DNA from: Xylanimonas oleitrophica
GTDB lineage: Bacteria; Actinomycetota; Actinomycetes; Actinomycetales; Cellulomonadaceae
DNA: 64,000 bases
Direction: 5' to 3'
NCBI RefSeq assembly: GCF_003244315.1
Contig: NZ_QKWH01000010.1
Span: 53,675 to 117,674 of the forward strand
How positions within the stretch are numbered: the stretch's first letter is position 1; the number at the start of each line of letters is the position of its first letter. The position numbers and the translations under genes are program-made. Positions 16,047 to 24,241 of the stretch are shown piece after piece. The notes beneath the pieces are model-generated. The model worked only from the letters and a program-made list of their open reading frames with translations. It ran no database searches and had not been told where the DNA came from.

Positions 16047-17495
16047 TCATGCTGCGCAGCAGGAGAGTTTGGTGATGTCGGTGGTGAAGGTTTGGGCGGT
16101 GAGTTTGAGGCCTTCGGCCATGGTCAGGTAGGGGCTCCAGAGGTTGGCGACCTGGTCGGTGGTCATGCCGGCCTCGAGGATGTAGACGCTGGCGGCGGCG
16201 AGGTCACCGGCGTCCTGGGCGAGGGCGGTGATGCCGATGATGCGGCCGGTGTCGGCGTCGGTGACGATCTTGATGAGCCCGCGGGTGTCACGGTTGACGA
16301 TGGCGCGCGGGACGTGCGCCAGGGGCAGGACGCGGCTGTCGCAGCGGATCCCGGCAGTGCGGGCCTGCTGGTCGGTCATTCCGACGGAGGCCAGGGCGGG
16401 GCTGGTGAACACGACCCGGGGCAGGTGGCGGTAGTCGACCTCCCGGCCGGCTCCGGTGAGGGCGTTGTCGGCGACCAGGGCGCCGTGGGCCGCGGCGACG
16501 TACACGAACTGCGGGTGGGCGGTGACGTCACCCGCGGCCCAGATCCGCGGGTTCGTGGTGCGCAGGTGGCTGTCGATGATGACCTCGCCGCGCTTGCCGG
16601 CGCGCACGCCGATGGTGTCGAGGCCGAGCGTGCCGGTGACCGGGCGGCGGCCGGTGGCAACGAGGAGCTCGGCCGCGCGGAGCTCGTGTGAGCCGTCGGC
16701 GGTGGTGGCGGTGACCGTGACCTCGCCGGTGGCCGGGTCGCGGCGCACCGCGGTGGGCACCGCGCCGCGGATGATCTCGATGCCTTCGTCGGCGAGGATT
16801 TCTTCCAGGGCGGTGGCGGCCTCGGGTTCCTCGTGGGAGGCCAGCCGTGAGCGGACGAGCATGGTGACCTGGGCACCGAGGCGGGAGAAGAGCTGGGCCT
16901 GCTCCATGGCGACGTAGCCGCCGCCGATGACCAGCAGCGACTCCGGGACGTGGTCCAGCTCCATCGCGGTCGTCGAGGTCAGATAACCGGCCTCCTGCAG
17001 GCCGGGGACCGGCGGCGCCCAGGGCGTGGAGCCGGTAGCGATGAGGTGGTGCGCGGCCCGGACGGTTTCCGCCGTGCCGTCCGGGCCGGTCACGCGGAGT
17101 GCCGGCTCAGTCGGTGTGCCGACGAAGGTGGCCTCGCCGGGGTGGAGGGCCCACCCGTACTCGGCGGCCAGGGCCGCGTACTTCTCGCTGCGCAGCGATC
17201 CGACGAGCTTGTCCTTGCCGGCGACCATGGCGGGCATGTCGACCGGTGGGGCGTCGGGGAGTGGCAGACCGGGGAACCGGGCGGCGTCGAGTGTGACGTG
17301 GCGGGCCTCGGCGGCCGCGAGCAGGGCTTTGGAGGGCACACACCCGGTGTTCACGCAGGTACCGCCGATGGTGCCGCGCTCGATCATCACCACCCGCTTG
17401 CCCAGGGTGGTGGCGCGGATCGCGGCCGCGAACGCCGCCCCACCGGACCCGATCACTGCCAGGTCATACGACCTGCCCTTGTCCGTTGCCGTCAT
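16047..17495 (-). CDS. merA: Mercuric reductase MerA, short form without the HMA domain
   Basis: 482 residues from the ATG at 17495. The N-terminus begins directly with the FAD motif VIGSGGAAFAAAI. The redox pair is Cys47 and Cys52 in GGTCVNTGCVPSK. NAD(P)H-binding GGGYVAMEQAQ and the dimerisation domain follow. The C-terminus ends SCCAA: the vicinal Cys479-Cys480 pair that delivers Hg(II) distinguishes MerA from other flavin disulfide reductases. It reduces Hg(II) to volatile Hg(0) in the cytoplasm. The usual N-terminal metal-binding domain is absent, and no merT/merP transporter is present. It is divergent from merR over a shared operator. Confidence 0.93.
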   Translation of the reverse strand: MTATDKGRSYDLAVIGSGGAAFAAAIRATTLGKRVVMIERGTIGGTCVNTGCVPSKALLAAAEARHVTLDAARFPGLPLPDAPPVDMPAMVAGKDKLVGSLRSEKYAALAAEYGWALHPGEATFVGTPTEPALRVTGPDGTAETVRAAHHLIATGSTPWAPPVPGLQEAGYLTSTTAMELDHVPESLLVIGGGYVAMEQAQLFSRLGAQVTMLVRSRLASHEEPEAATALEEILADEGIEIIRGAVPTAVRRDPATGEVTVTATTADGSHELRAAELLVATGRRPVTGTLGLDTIGVRAGKRGEVIIDSHLRTTNPRIWAAGDVTAHPQFVYVAAAHGALVADNALTGAGREVDYRHLPRVVFTSPALASVGMTDQQARTAGIRCDSRVLPLAHVPRAIVNRDTRGLIKIVTDADTGRIIGITALAQDAGDLAAASVYILEAGMTTDQVANLWSPYLTMAEGLKLTAQTFTTDITKLSCCAA

Positions 17496-17532
17496 AAGTC
17501 CTCCCTTGTTGCCGCGCCTCAGGACCAGGATC

Positions 17533-17556
17533 GACCTTCCAGTGCACTGGAAGGTC
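17533..17556. promoter_or_regulatory. MerR-type operator/promoter between merA and merR
   Basis: A perfect 24-base palindrome: GACCTTCCAGTG followed by its reverse complement CACTGGAAGGTC. On the minus strand the sequence reads TTGACC as a -35 box, with the dyad in an overlong spacer of about 19 bases, the classic MerR arrangement in which the activator twists the DNA. It lies 38 bases from merA and 8 bases from the merR ATG. Confidence 0.85.
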
Positions 17557-17564
17557 AAGGCAGA

Positions 17565-17963
17565 ATGAGTGGCATGCGGATCGGTGAGGTGGCTCAGGCG
17601 TCGGGCACGACAGCTAAGACCCTGCGGTACTACGAGGACGTCGGACTCCTCCCCGACCCCGACCGCAGCCCGGCGGGGTACCGGGACTACGGCCCCGAGG
17701 TGCTCGACCGGCTGCACTTCATCCGCCGGGGCCAAGCCGCCGGGCTGACCCTGGCCCAGATCGGCCAGGTGCTGGCCATCCGAGACCGGGGCCAGGCCCC
17801 CTGCCAGCACGTCACCGACCTGCTCGGCACCCGCCTCGCGGTCATCGACCGGCAGCTCGCCGAGCTCGCGCAGCTACGCACCACGATCGCCATCCTGCGC
17901 GAGCACGCCACCACCGGCGACCCGGCCACATGCTCCCCCGAGGACGTCTGCCGCTACCTGTGA
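17565..17963 (+). CDS. merR: MerR-family metal-responsive regulator, probable mercury regulator
   Basis: 132 residues. The N-terminal winged helix is canonical (MRIGEVAQASGTTAKTLRYYEDVGLL, then PAGYRDYG). A coiled-coil dimerisation helix follows. Cysteines lie at 80, 123 and 129; the spacing C80 ... C123-x5-C129 is near the three Hg ligands of Tn501 MerR (82, 117, 126), though the last two are closer together. Divergence from merA over a perfect dyad supports Hg sensing. A copper or zinc sensor of the same family cannot be excluded from sequence alone. Confidence 0.85.
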   Translation: MSGMRIGEVAQASGTTAKTLRYYEDVGLLPDPDRSPAGYRDYGPEVLDRLHFIRRGQAAGLTLAQIGQVLAIRDRGQAPCQHVTDLLGTRLAVIDRQLAELAQLRTTIAILREHATTGDPATCSPEDVCRYL

Positions 17964-17999
17964 CCCGCGAAGGTCACCGGCCCGTGGCACCATCGCGAC

Positions 18000-18140
18000 A
18001 TGGCCGATGACACCCAGCAACGATGCTCGTGCTGCGGCCGCCAGCGGCCACGAAGGTCGCTCCACGCACTCGGGAGCGAACCGGCCTACATCTGCCGAAG
18101 GTGCGCGCTCTGGGTCGCCCTTCGCATCGCTCGCGACTGA
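18000..18140 (+). CDS. Small cysteine-rich (zinc-ribbon-like) protein
   Basis: 46 residues (MADDTQQRCSCCGR ... AYICRRCALWVALRIARD). Two cysteine clusters, CxCC and CxxC, could form one zinc or mercury site. It starts 37 bases after the merR stop on the same strand. No good ribosome binding site is visible, so expression would rely on read-through from merR. The family is not recognised; small CxxC proteins next to mer genes could be metal chaperones (inference). Confidence 0.4.
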   Translation: MADDTQQRCSCCGRQRPRRSLHALGSEPAYICRRCALWVALRIARD

Positions 18141-18399
18141 ACGACTCCGCCCGCAACGCGGGCACGCCGCCGGCCGCGGCGAACATCGTCGGATGGTGCG
18201 CGAAGGAACCAAAGGGCGCGAATGACGACCAATCATCACGCCGCCAGCGCGATCGCGGGCGCCCGTTGCCGCACTCCTCATCCGACGGTCTGAGCTCCAC
18301 CGCCTGGCAGTGGTCCGAAGCCTGGAGAGGGCATCGGAGCCGGACGGGACCCCCTAACGCTCAGTGGTCCGCCCTCGCAGCGGTTGCGGTCGGTCCAGT
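18141..18399. other. Stretch with no recognised gene
   Basis: About 260 bases of GC-rich sequence between the small cysteine protein and the IS21-family end. Nothing with coding or structural character was found. The last five bases (CCAGT) are repeated after the insertion sequence. Confidence 0.4.
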
Positions 18400-18464
18400 T
18401 GTCAACGACGGCTGAAAATGGACCCCCTGGCGGCGGGTGAATGTGGACCCCTTCCTGGTGGTGT

Positions 18465-19271
18465 TCAGTCGGTGGTGGCCGCGGGTGGGCGGCCGAGGTC
18501 TCGGTTCTTGAGTCGGTAGGAGTCGCCCTTGAGCGCGATGACGTCGGCGTGGTGGACGAGGCGGTCGATCATCGCGGCGGCGACGGTGTCGTCGCCGAAG
18601 ACTTCGCCCCAGCGGCCGAAGGGCTTGTTCGAGGTCACGATCAGTGAGGCGCGTTCATAGCGGGCCGAGACCAGTTGGAAGAACAGGTTCGCTGCTTCGG
18701 GTTCGAACGGGATGTAGCCGACCTCGTCGATGACGATCAGGGGGTAGCGGCCCAGGCGGCGTAGCTCGTCTTGCAGGCGCCCGTCGTGGTGGGCGGTCGC
18801 GAGCCGGTCGACCCACTGGGAGGCGGTCGCGAACAAGACCCGGTGGCCGGCCTGGCAGGCGCGGATCGCGATCCCGGTCGCGAGGTGGGTCTTGCCGGTG
18901 CCGGGTGGCCCGAGGAAGACGACGTTCTCGCGGGCGGTCACGAAGTCGAGGGTGCCCAGGTGTGCGATCTGCTCGCGTTTGAGCCCGCGGGCGTGGTCGA
19001 AGTCGAAGTCCTCGAGGGACTTGCGGCCCGGGAACCGGGCGGCGCGGATGCGTCCCTCGCCGCCGTGGGTCTCACGGGCTGCGACCTCGCGTTGCAGGCA
19101 AGCGGTCAGGAACTCCTCGAAGGTCCAGGACTCGGCTCGTGCCCGTTCGGCGAGGCGGCCCGCGGCCTCGCGCAGGCTCGGGGCCTTGAGCGCGCGGGTG
19201 AGGAACGCGAGCTCCGCGGTGACGTCTCTGCTGGCGTCCCTGCTGACAGTCTTCGTCTTGGCGGGTGCCAT
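18465..19271 (-). CDS. istB: IS21 helper ATPase IstB
   Basis: 268 residues. The AAA+ core has Walker A FLGPPGTGKTHLA and Walker B LIVIDEVGYIPF, followed by LIVTSNKPFGRWGEVFGDDTVAAAMIDRLVH, which is diagnostic for IstB. The N-terminal helices are the IS21-type extension. It stimulates transposition by IstA and selects targets. The ATG overlaps the istA stop as ATGA, so translation is coupled. Confidence 0.95.
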   Translation of the reverse strand: MAPAKTKTVSRDASRDVTAELAFLTRALKAPSLREAAGRLAERARAESWTFEEFLTACLQREVAARETHGGEGRIRAARFPGRKSLEDFDFDHARGLKREQIAHLGTLDFVTARENVVFLGPPGTGKTHLATGIAIRACQAGHRVLFATASQWVDRLATAHHDGRLQDELRRLGRYPLIVIDEVGYIPFEPEAANLFFQLVSARYERASLIVTSNKPFGRWGEVFGDDTVAAAMIDRLVHHADVIALKGDSYRLKNRDLGRPPAATTD

Positions 19272-20500
19272 CAGGCCACGTCCGTCAGGCCGAGCATGGT
19301 GTCGTAGTCGGCCAGGTCACGCTGCTCGACCTCCTGCTGCTCGTCACTGGGTGCCTGGACGGGCCGGTGGGCTGCCGCCGCGGCCATCGCCAACGCCGCC
19401 TTGCGGTGGCCGGGGGCGGTGATGGTCTGTGCGCGTGCCCAGCACCGCTCGTGGGTGGCCACGACCTTGTCACCAAGCCGGACGGTGACGCGTTCGAGAT
19501 CGGCGACCACGTCGACGAACCGGCCGACCGCGACCGGGTCGACGGAGTAGTCGTTGGACCCCAGCCGCACGTAGTGATCACGCGGCAGCCGGACCCTGGT
19601 GCGCCACCCCAGCTGCGGGGCCACCGGCGGCAGGGGCAACATCGCGGCCCGGTCCGCCTCCCATCGCTCGATCGGACGGCACCCCAGCCGGCGATGATGC
19701 CGCCCGTTAGCCAGGACGAGCCAGCCGGCGAGCTGGGCGTTGAAGTCGTCCGGGCCGGTGAACGCACGCCCTGGCAGGAACGAGGTCTCCAGATACCCGT
19801 TCGCGCGTTCGACCAGACCCTTGGCCTCCGGGTCACGTGGGCGGCATTGGTGCACCCCGATCCCGAGGATCCCGCGGAACGCCTCGAAGTCGTCCGTCAG
19901 GCGCGGCCGCCCGGCCCGCCAGGACCCGACCGCCGCCTCGTTGTCCCAGACCAGCTCACGCGCCACGGCGCCCATGCGCCCCAGCAGCGCCCAGTGTCCC
20001 GCGATCAGATCCGGCGCCTGACGCGAGGGCAGCATCATCGCGAAGATCATCCGCGAGTACCCGGCGACCATCACCAACACCGGCGGAGAACCGACCTGCC
20101 CGGCCCCGAGCGGGATCTCGACCGGCGGGAACCACAGATCGCATTGCACCCGGGCGCCCGGGTCATACGTCGTGCGCGTCGCAGGGTCCGGCGGCAGATA
20201 GAACGGGCGCAGCACCCGCACCCTGTCCTTGAGGATCGTCAACGAGTGCGACCAGCCGATCCGCTCCGCGATCACCGTCGCCGGCATCGTCGGACAGCCC
20301 CCGAGGAGCTCACGAACCCGCGGCTCGACCGCGTCGACCAGCGACCCGCGCGCCGGCCGCTCGTACTTCGGCGGTGAATCTCGCGCCAACGCCCGCCGCA
20401 CCGCGTTCCGCGAGATCCCCAACCGGCGAACGATCGCCTTGATCGGCATCCGCTCGACCCGATGCAACCGCCGGATCTCCGCCCAGTCCTCCACGGTCAT
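19271..20500 (-). CDS. istA: IS21 transposase IstA
   Basis: About 409 residues from the ATG at 20500, behind GAGGAGG. The N-terminal HTH reads IKAIVRRLGISRNAVRRAL. The integrase core has the DDE pattern (QCDLWFPPVEIP, then WDNEAAVGS, and EAKGLVERANGYLE). The C-terminal beta region is complete. It catalyses cut-and-join at the terminal repeats. No frameshift was seen. Confidence 0.94.
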   Translation of the reverse strand: MTVEDWAEIRRLHRVERMPIKAIVRRLGISRNAVRRALARDSPPKYERPARGSLVDAVEPRVRELLGGCPTMPATVIAERIGWSHSLTILKDRVRVLRPFYLPPDPATRTTYDPGARVQCDLWFPPVEIPLGAGQVGSPPVLVMVAGYSRMIFAMMLPSRQAPDLIAGHWALLGRMGAVARELVWDNEAAVGSWRAGRPRLTDDFEAFRGILGIGVHQCRPRDPEAKGLVERANGYLETSFLPGRAFTGPDDFNAQLAGWLVLANGRHHRRLGCRPIERWEADRAAMLPLPPVAPQLGWRTRVRLPRDHYVRLGSNDYSVDPVAVGRFVDVVADLERVTVRLGDKVVATHERCWARAQTITAPGHRKAALAMAAAAAHRPVQAPSDEQQEVEQRDLADYDTMLGLTDVA

Positions 20501-20725
20501 CACCCTCCTCAGCGTCGCGGAGGGGGTCCGTTTCCACCCGTCGCCACGGGGTCAGTTTTCACGCGTCGTCGACACCAGTTGTCCGTCCCGTAGGAGGAAC
20601 CCGTTGCGGAGGCGGTGCAGGTCATCGGCGGAAACCCACGCCCGAATGTTCGCAAGACCGCCCGAGGAGGGTTGTCCGGTGACGGTGCGTCATATGGGAC
20701 GGCCTGTCGTCCCGTAAACGAACGA

Positions 20726-20880
20726 TTCCGCTACAGCGATGACGAGGGTGCGTTGCCCTGTCCAGGATGCTTGACGCTTCGCGGCTCTCAACCCACGGCG
20801 TTTGTAGCGGAACTCAGTGCCGGATTCTATGGCTCGATACTTCCAGTGCTGGATGAGTATCGCTACAGTCAGTACCGTGG
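20726..20880. promoter_or_regulatory. Candidate resolution site (res) upstream of the resolvase gene
   Basis: TTCCGCTACA at 20726-20735 and its reverse complement TGTAGCGGAA at 20803-20812 form an exact 10-base inverted pair. A third related unit, ATCGCTACAG, lies at about 20866-20876 next to the resolvase start. Several spaced inverted elements beside a resolvase gene are what a res site and autoregulatory operator look like. Confidence 0.5.
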
Positions 20881-21476
20881 GGCATCTGCTGGGTTATGCG
20901 CGTGTGTCGACGACTGATCAGGACGCTGCGCTGCAGGTCGATGCGCTGACTGCCGCGGGGTGTTACCGGGTCTTCGTCGACACGATCTCTGGCTCCCTGG
21001 ATCACCGTCCCGAGCTGACGAAGCTGATGGACCAGTTGCGCCCGGGGGACACGCTGGTGGTGTGGCGGCTGGACCGGTTGGGTCGCTCGATCCGGCATCT
21101 TATCGACCAGCTGCAGATCTTGTCCGAGCAGGGCGTGGGGTTCCGCTCCTTGCAGGAGACGATCGACACGACCTCCTCGGGCGGGCGGCTGGTGTTCCAC
21201 GTCTTCGCCGCGCTGGCCGAGTTCGAACGTGACCTGATCCGTGAGCGCACCAACGCAGGACTGGCCGCCGCCCGGGCCCGTGGCCGCAAAGGCGGGCGAC
21301 CGCCCGCACTGTCGCCGGACCAGGTCAAGGCGGCCCGTCGGATGTATGAGCAGAATGAGATGACGGTGGCGAAGATCGGTGCGGTCCTGGGCGTCAGCCG
21401 CGCCACCATCTACCGCGCGCTCAACCGCCAAAGTGTCCCAGTGGTCGAACCACGACAGTCGAGAAGCGCCGTGTAG
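20853..21476 (+). CDS. tniR: Serine resolvase of the Tn5053-like transposon
   Basis: About 207 residues from ATG 20853 (MSIATVSTVGHLLGYARVST). The catalytic domain has YARVST with the nucleophilic Ser, then VWRLDRLGRS and EFERDLIRERTNAGLAAARARGRKGG. The C-terminal HTH (TVAKIGAVLGVSRATIYRAL) is of the resolvase/Hin type. It resolves the cointegrates made by replicative transposition. It is followed 3 bases later by the transposase gene. A GTG at 20877 is an alternative start. Confidence 0.88.
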   Translation: MSIATVSTVGHLLGYARVSTTDQDAALQVDALTAAGCYRVFVDTISGSLDHRPELTKLMDQLRPGDTLVVWRLDRLGRSIRHLIDQLQILSEQGVGFRSLQETIDTTSSGGRLVFHVFAALAEFERDLIRERTNAGLAAARARGRKGGRPPALSPDQVKAARRMYEQNEMTVAKIGAVLGVSRATIYRALNRQSVPVVEPRQSRSAV

Positions 21477-21479
21477 GTC

Positions 21480-22880
21480 ATGGACGCGGCCGGGCGCTGG
21501 CAGATCCTCAGGCTTCACGTCGAGGACCAGATCCCGCTCGCCGCCCTGGCCCGGGACACCGGTGTCGGGCTGCGCACCCTGGAGCGCTGGCACGCCCGCT
21601 ACCGCACCGAGGGGTACACGGGCCTCGGTACGCGAAGACGCGCTGATGCCGGCAGCCATCACCTGCCCTCCGAGCTCGTGTCCTTGATCGAGGGGCTGGC
21701 ATTGAGCAAGCCCCGCCCGACGATCATCACCATCCACCGCAAGATCAGCGCCATCTGCGAGGAGGGGGGATGGCCGGCGCCCTCCTATGGCGTGGTGCGC
21801 GCGATCATCGCCGACCTCGACCCGGGCATGGTCACCCTTGCCCTGGAAGGGCCGACGTCGTATCGCGACAAGTACGAACTGGCGCTGCGACGGCAGGCCG
21901 AGCACCCCAATGCGATGTGGCAGGCCGACCACACGATGCTCGACATCCTCGTGGTGGGCACCGACGGCAAGCCTGCCCGGCCATGGCTGACCACGATCAT
22001 CGATGACCACTCCCGGGCGATCTGCGGTTACGCCGTCTTCCTCGGCGCGCCCTCGGCGATGAACACCGCCTTGGCGCTGCGCCAGGCGATCTGGCACAAG
22101 GCCGTCCTCTCCTGGCCGATGTGCGGCCTGCCCGATGTGCTCTACGTCGATCACGGCAGTGACTTCATCAGCAACCAACTCACCGGCACAGCCGTGGACC
22201 TGCATATCCGGCTCATCCACTCTGCTGTCGCTCGTCCTCAGGGTCGCGGCAAGGTGGAGAGGATCTTCGGGACCGTGAACACCGAGCTGCTGGCTGGTCT
22301 GCCTGGGTACATCGCCGAGGGCCACCCCTGGCCAACGCCAAAGCTGTCCCTGGCTGAGCTCGACGCTGCGCTGGAGGAGTTCGTGATCACCTACAACGAC
22401 CGGACTCACAGCGAGCTCGGCACCTCCCCGCGCGCTGCCTGGATCGCCGATGGCTGGCTACCGCGCATGCCGGAGAGCCTGGAGGACCTCGACGGGCTGC
22501 TGCTCACCGTCGCCCAGACCAGGGTGGTGCGCCGCGATGGCATCCACTTCCAGGGCCTGCGCTACATCTCCCCGACCCTGGCTGGCTATGTCGGCCGGGC
22601 GGTCGTGATCCGTTACGACCCCAGGGACATCACCGAGATCCGCGTGTTCGACCACGAGGAGTTCGTCTGTAAGGCCATCAACCAGGACCACCACGACCAG
22701 AAGGTCAGCCTCAAGGAGGTCCAGGCCTCCCGCAACGCCCGGCGCCGGGCGTTGCGGGAGGGCATCAACGAGCGGATCGCCGTCGTGGCCACCCACACCA
22801 CCGAAACGCCACCAGCGACCGAGGCGCCGCCACCGGCGCCACGGCGGAAGTTGAAGGTTTACAGAGAGGACCTAAGGTGA
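21480..22880 (+). CDS. tniA: Mu/TniA-type DDE transposase
   Basis: 466 residues. N-terminal HTH segments (PLAALARDTGVGLRTLERWHARY) bind the ends. The catalytic core shows the acidic triad in MWQADHTMLD, LYVDHGSDF and GRGKVERIFGTVN, followed by the Mu C-terminal beta-barrel (GIHFQGLRYISPTLAGYVGRAVVIRYDPRDI). Length and order match TniA/TnsB-like proteins. It cuts and joins transposon ends in concert with the ATPase encoded downstream, whose GTG overlaps this stop. Confidence 0.9.
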   Translation: MDAAGRWQILRLHVEDQIPLAALARDTGVGLRTLERWHARYRTEGYTGLGTRRRADAGSHHLPSELVSLIEGLALSKPRPTIITIHRKISAICEEGGWPAPSYGVVRAIIADLDPGMVTLALEGPTSYRDKYELALRRQAEHPNAMWQADHTMLDILVVGTDGKPARPWLTTIIDDHSRAICGYAVFLGAPSAMNTALALRQAIWHKAVLSWPMCGLPDVLYVDHGSDFISNQLTGTAVDLHIRLIHSAVARPQGRGKVERIFGTVNTELLAGLPGYIAEGHPWPTPKLSLAELDAALEEFVITYNDRTHSELGTSPRAAWIADGWLPRMPESLEDLDGLLLTVAQTRVVRRDGIHFQGLRYISPTLAGYVGRAVVIRYDPRDITEIRVFDHEEFVCKAINQDHHDQKVSLKEVQASRNARRRALREGINERIAVVATHTTETPPATEAPPPAPRRKLKVYREDLR

Positions 22881-23695
22881 GTCAGCGCTTCATCGTGACC
22901 AAAGAACACCGCCGCTTCACCGAGTTCGCCGACGCCGTGCGGCGCGGGCACACCATCGGCCTGTGCTTTGGCCCAGCCGGCGTGGGCAAGACGCTCTCCG
23001 CGCGCCGCTACGCCCGCTGGGACAAGGTCCACGACCTGCTGACCTACTGGGGACCGCGCTCCGACAGTGACGCGCAGGTCTACGCTGCGCTGGCCAAGAG
23101 CCGCACCGTGCTCTACACCCCCAGCGTGCTGACCACGCCACGAGCCTTGAAGGACGAACTCGACCAGGTCATCACCCGCACCAACATCTGCATCGAGCAG
23201 CACCTCGCGCCGGCCGGGCAGGTCACGCCAGAGACGCGCGGATGGCGCCACAGCAGGAACTACGTGGAGCTGGTCATCGTCGATGAGTCCGAACGCCTCC
23301 GCCCCACCGCACTGGAACTGCTGCGCGATCGCTACGACCGAGAAAACCTTGCCCTCATCCTGATCGGCATGCCCGGTCTGGAGAAGCAGTTCAGCCACTA
23401 TCCCCAGTTCTACAGCCGCGTCGGCTTCGCCCACCAGTACCGGCCCCTGGGCAAGGAGGAACTGCTCTTCGTCCTGCAACGGCATTGGCGCGCCCTCGGT
23501 AAGATCCTCGACCCAGAGGACTTCACCGACGCCCAAGCCATCGCCGCCATCGCCCGGATCACCCGAGGTAACTTCCGGCTTCTGGAACGACTCTTCCCCC
23601 AGATCGAGCGCGTCCTGAAGATCAACGAACTCGACACCATCACCAACGACGTCATCGAAGCCGCCGCCAGCACTCTCGTCATCGGCGTCAGTTGA
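22877..23695 (+). CDS. tniB: TniB/MuB-type AAA ATPase
   Basis: 272 residues from GTG 22877, preceded by GAGAGGA. Walker A GPAGVGKTLSA (about residues 34-44), Walker B VELVIVDESERL and sensor motif LILIGMPGLEKQF are those of target-selector ATPases in Tn5053, Tn7 (TnsC) and Mu (MuB). It is coupled to the transposase gene. No TniQ-like gene follows; the reading ends at the candidate right transposon end. Confidence 0.88.
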   Translation: MSQRFIVTKEHRRFTEFADAVRRGHTIGLCFGPAGVGKTLSARRYARWDKVHDLLTYWGPRSDSDAQVYAALAKSRTVLYTPSVLTTPRALKDELDQVITRTNICIEQHLAPAGQVTPETRGWRHSRNYVELVIVDESERLRPTALELLRDRYDRENLALILIGMPGLEKQFSHYPQFYSRVGFAHQYRPLGKEELLFVLQRHWRALGKILDPEDFTDAQAIAAIARITRGNFRLLERLFPQIERVLKINELDTITNDVIEAAASTLVIGVS

Positions 23696-23717
23696 CCGGG
23701 CCCGCCACATATCACCT

Positions 23718-23752
23718 ACAGAACCCCGCCATTTAACGGCGCAAGCCACAAG
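23718..23752 (-). repeat. Candidate right end of the Cd/Hg transposon
   Basis: ACAGAACCCCGCCATTTAA followed by CGGCGCAAGCCACAAG is the inverted counterpart of 14855-14891, about 32 of 36 positions by eye, with one gap. It lies 23 bases past the tniB stop. Confidence 0.5.
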
Positions 23753-23802
23753 GGGTTTTTGAGCGGCGTGTCGCCGGCGCGCCGAAGGGGCGGCGCTGCT
23801 GC

Positions 23803-23825
23803 GTCAAAAACGGTCGGTTCTGACA
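23803..23825 (-). repeat. Transposon-end-like sequence TGTCAGAACCGACC...
   Basis: On the minus strand the sequence begins TGTCAGAACCGACC and continues GTTTTTGACGC. A TGTCA start is typical of transposon termini. Similar sequences in the opposite orientation occur at 25882-25904 and 32706-32729. It may be the true outer end of the transposon or the end of a second, decayed element. Confidence 0.4.
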
Positions 23826-23866
23826 CGTGATTGCTGCCCGCTGAGCGGCATGGTTACTATCTGCGC

Positions 23867-24241
23867 ATGAGTGAAGATGCGAAGGCGTGTTCCTTCGGTG
23901 TCGAGTCGCAGTACGTCGACCTGGCTGTCGAGGTGTTCTCCCTGCTTGCCGACCCCACCCGGGTGCGGATCATCTTGGCGCTGCGCGACGAGGAGATGTC
24001 GGTCAACCACCTGGCCGACGTCGTCGACAAGTCTCCGACCGCCGTGTCTCAGCACCTGGCCAAGCTGCGCTGGGGCCGCATCGTGCGAGCACGCCAGGAC
24101 GGCAACCGCGTCTTCTACTCGCTCATGGACGAGCACGCGCGCAAGCTCGTCACGCAAGCGGTGTTCCAGGCCCAGCACGCCGTCGACGAACAGCCCGCCC
24201 ATCACGGCGGCCACCCCGACGAGCACGGAACCCTGTCGTGA
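23867..24241 (+). CDS. SmtB/ArsR-family metal sensor of the CDF gene
   Basis: 124 residues from ATG 23867. The winged helix has EVFSLLADPTRVRIILAL and KSPTAVSQHLAKLRWGRIV. The last helix reads DEHARKLVTQAVFQAQHAV, with Asp-x-His and distal His positions as in alpha-5 sensors (NmtR, CzrA), and the tail QPAHHGGHPDEH adds histidines. Such sites bind Zn, Co or Ni. There is no CVC or CLRxC cysteine site. It overlaps the exporter gene (GTGA), so it probably represses the three-gene operon 23867-25829. Confidence 0.85.
   Translation: MSEDAKACSFGVESQYVDLAVEVFSLLADPTRVRIILALRDEEMSVNHLADVVDKSPTAVSQHLAKLRWGRIVRARQDGNRVFYSLMDEHARKLVTQAVFQAQHAVDEQPAHHGGHPDEHGTLS

Larger units (their letters stand above)
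18400..20574. mobile_element. IS21-family insertion sequence, complete
   Basis: The left end TGTCAACGACG is matched by an inverted right end (reverse complement TGTCGACGACG). Both continue with TGAAAA and GACCCC blocks and a second subterminal GGACCCC repeat, the multiple terminal repeats typical of IS21. The flanks carry CCAGT on both sides (18395-18399 and 20575-20579), a 5-base target duplication, so the insertion is recent. It contains istA and istB on the minus strand and appears intact. Confidence 0.88.
14855..23752. mobile_element. Tn5053/Tn402-like transposon with cadmium and mercury resistance, interrupted by an IS21-family element
   Basis: The unit between the inverted ends holds cmtR, cadD, merA, merR, a small cysteine protein, an IS21-family insertion, then a serine resolvase, a Mu/TniA-type DDE transposase and a TniB-type ATPase. 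A mer locus with tniA, tniB and a resolvase is the architecture of Tn5053. No tniQ gene is visible. The extent rests on the inverted match at 14855-14891 and 23718-23752; another terminal-like sequence lies at 23803-23825, so the right end could be there. Confidence 0.5.

Noticed and set aside
17496..17810. N-terminal extension of MerA, as a fused HMA domain
   Set aside because: The extension crosses the mer operator and the divergent merR gene and has no GMTCxxC motif.
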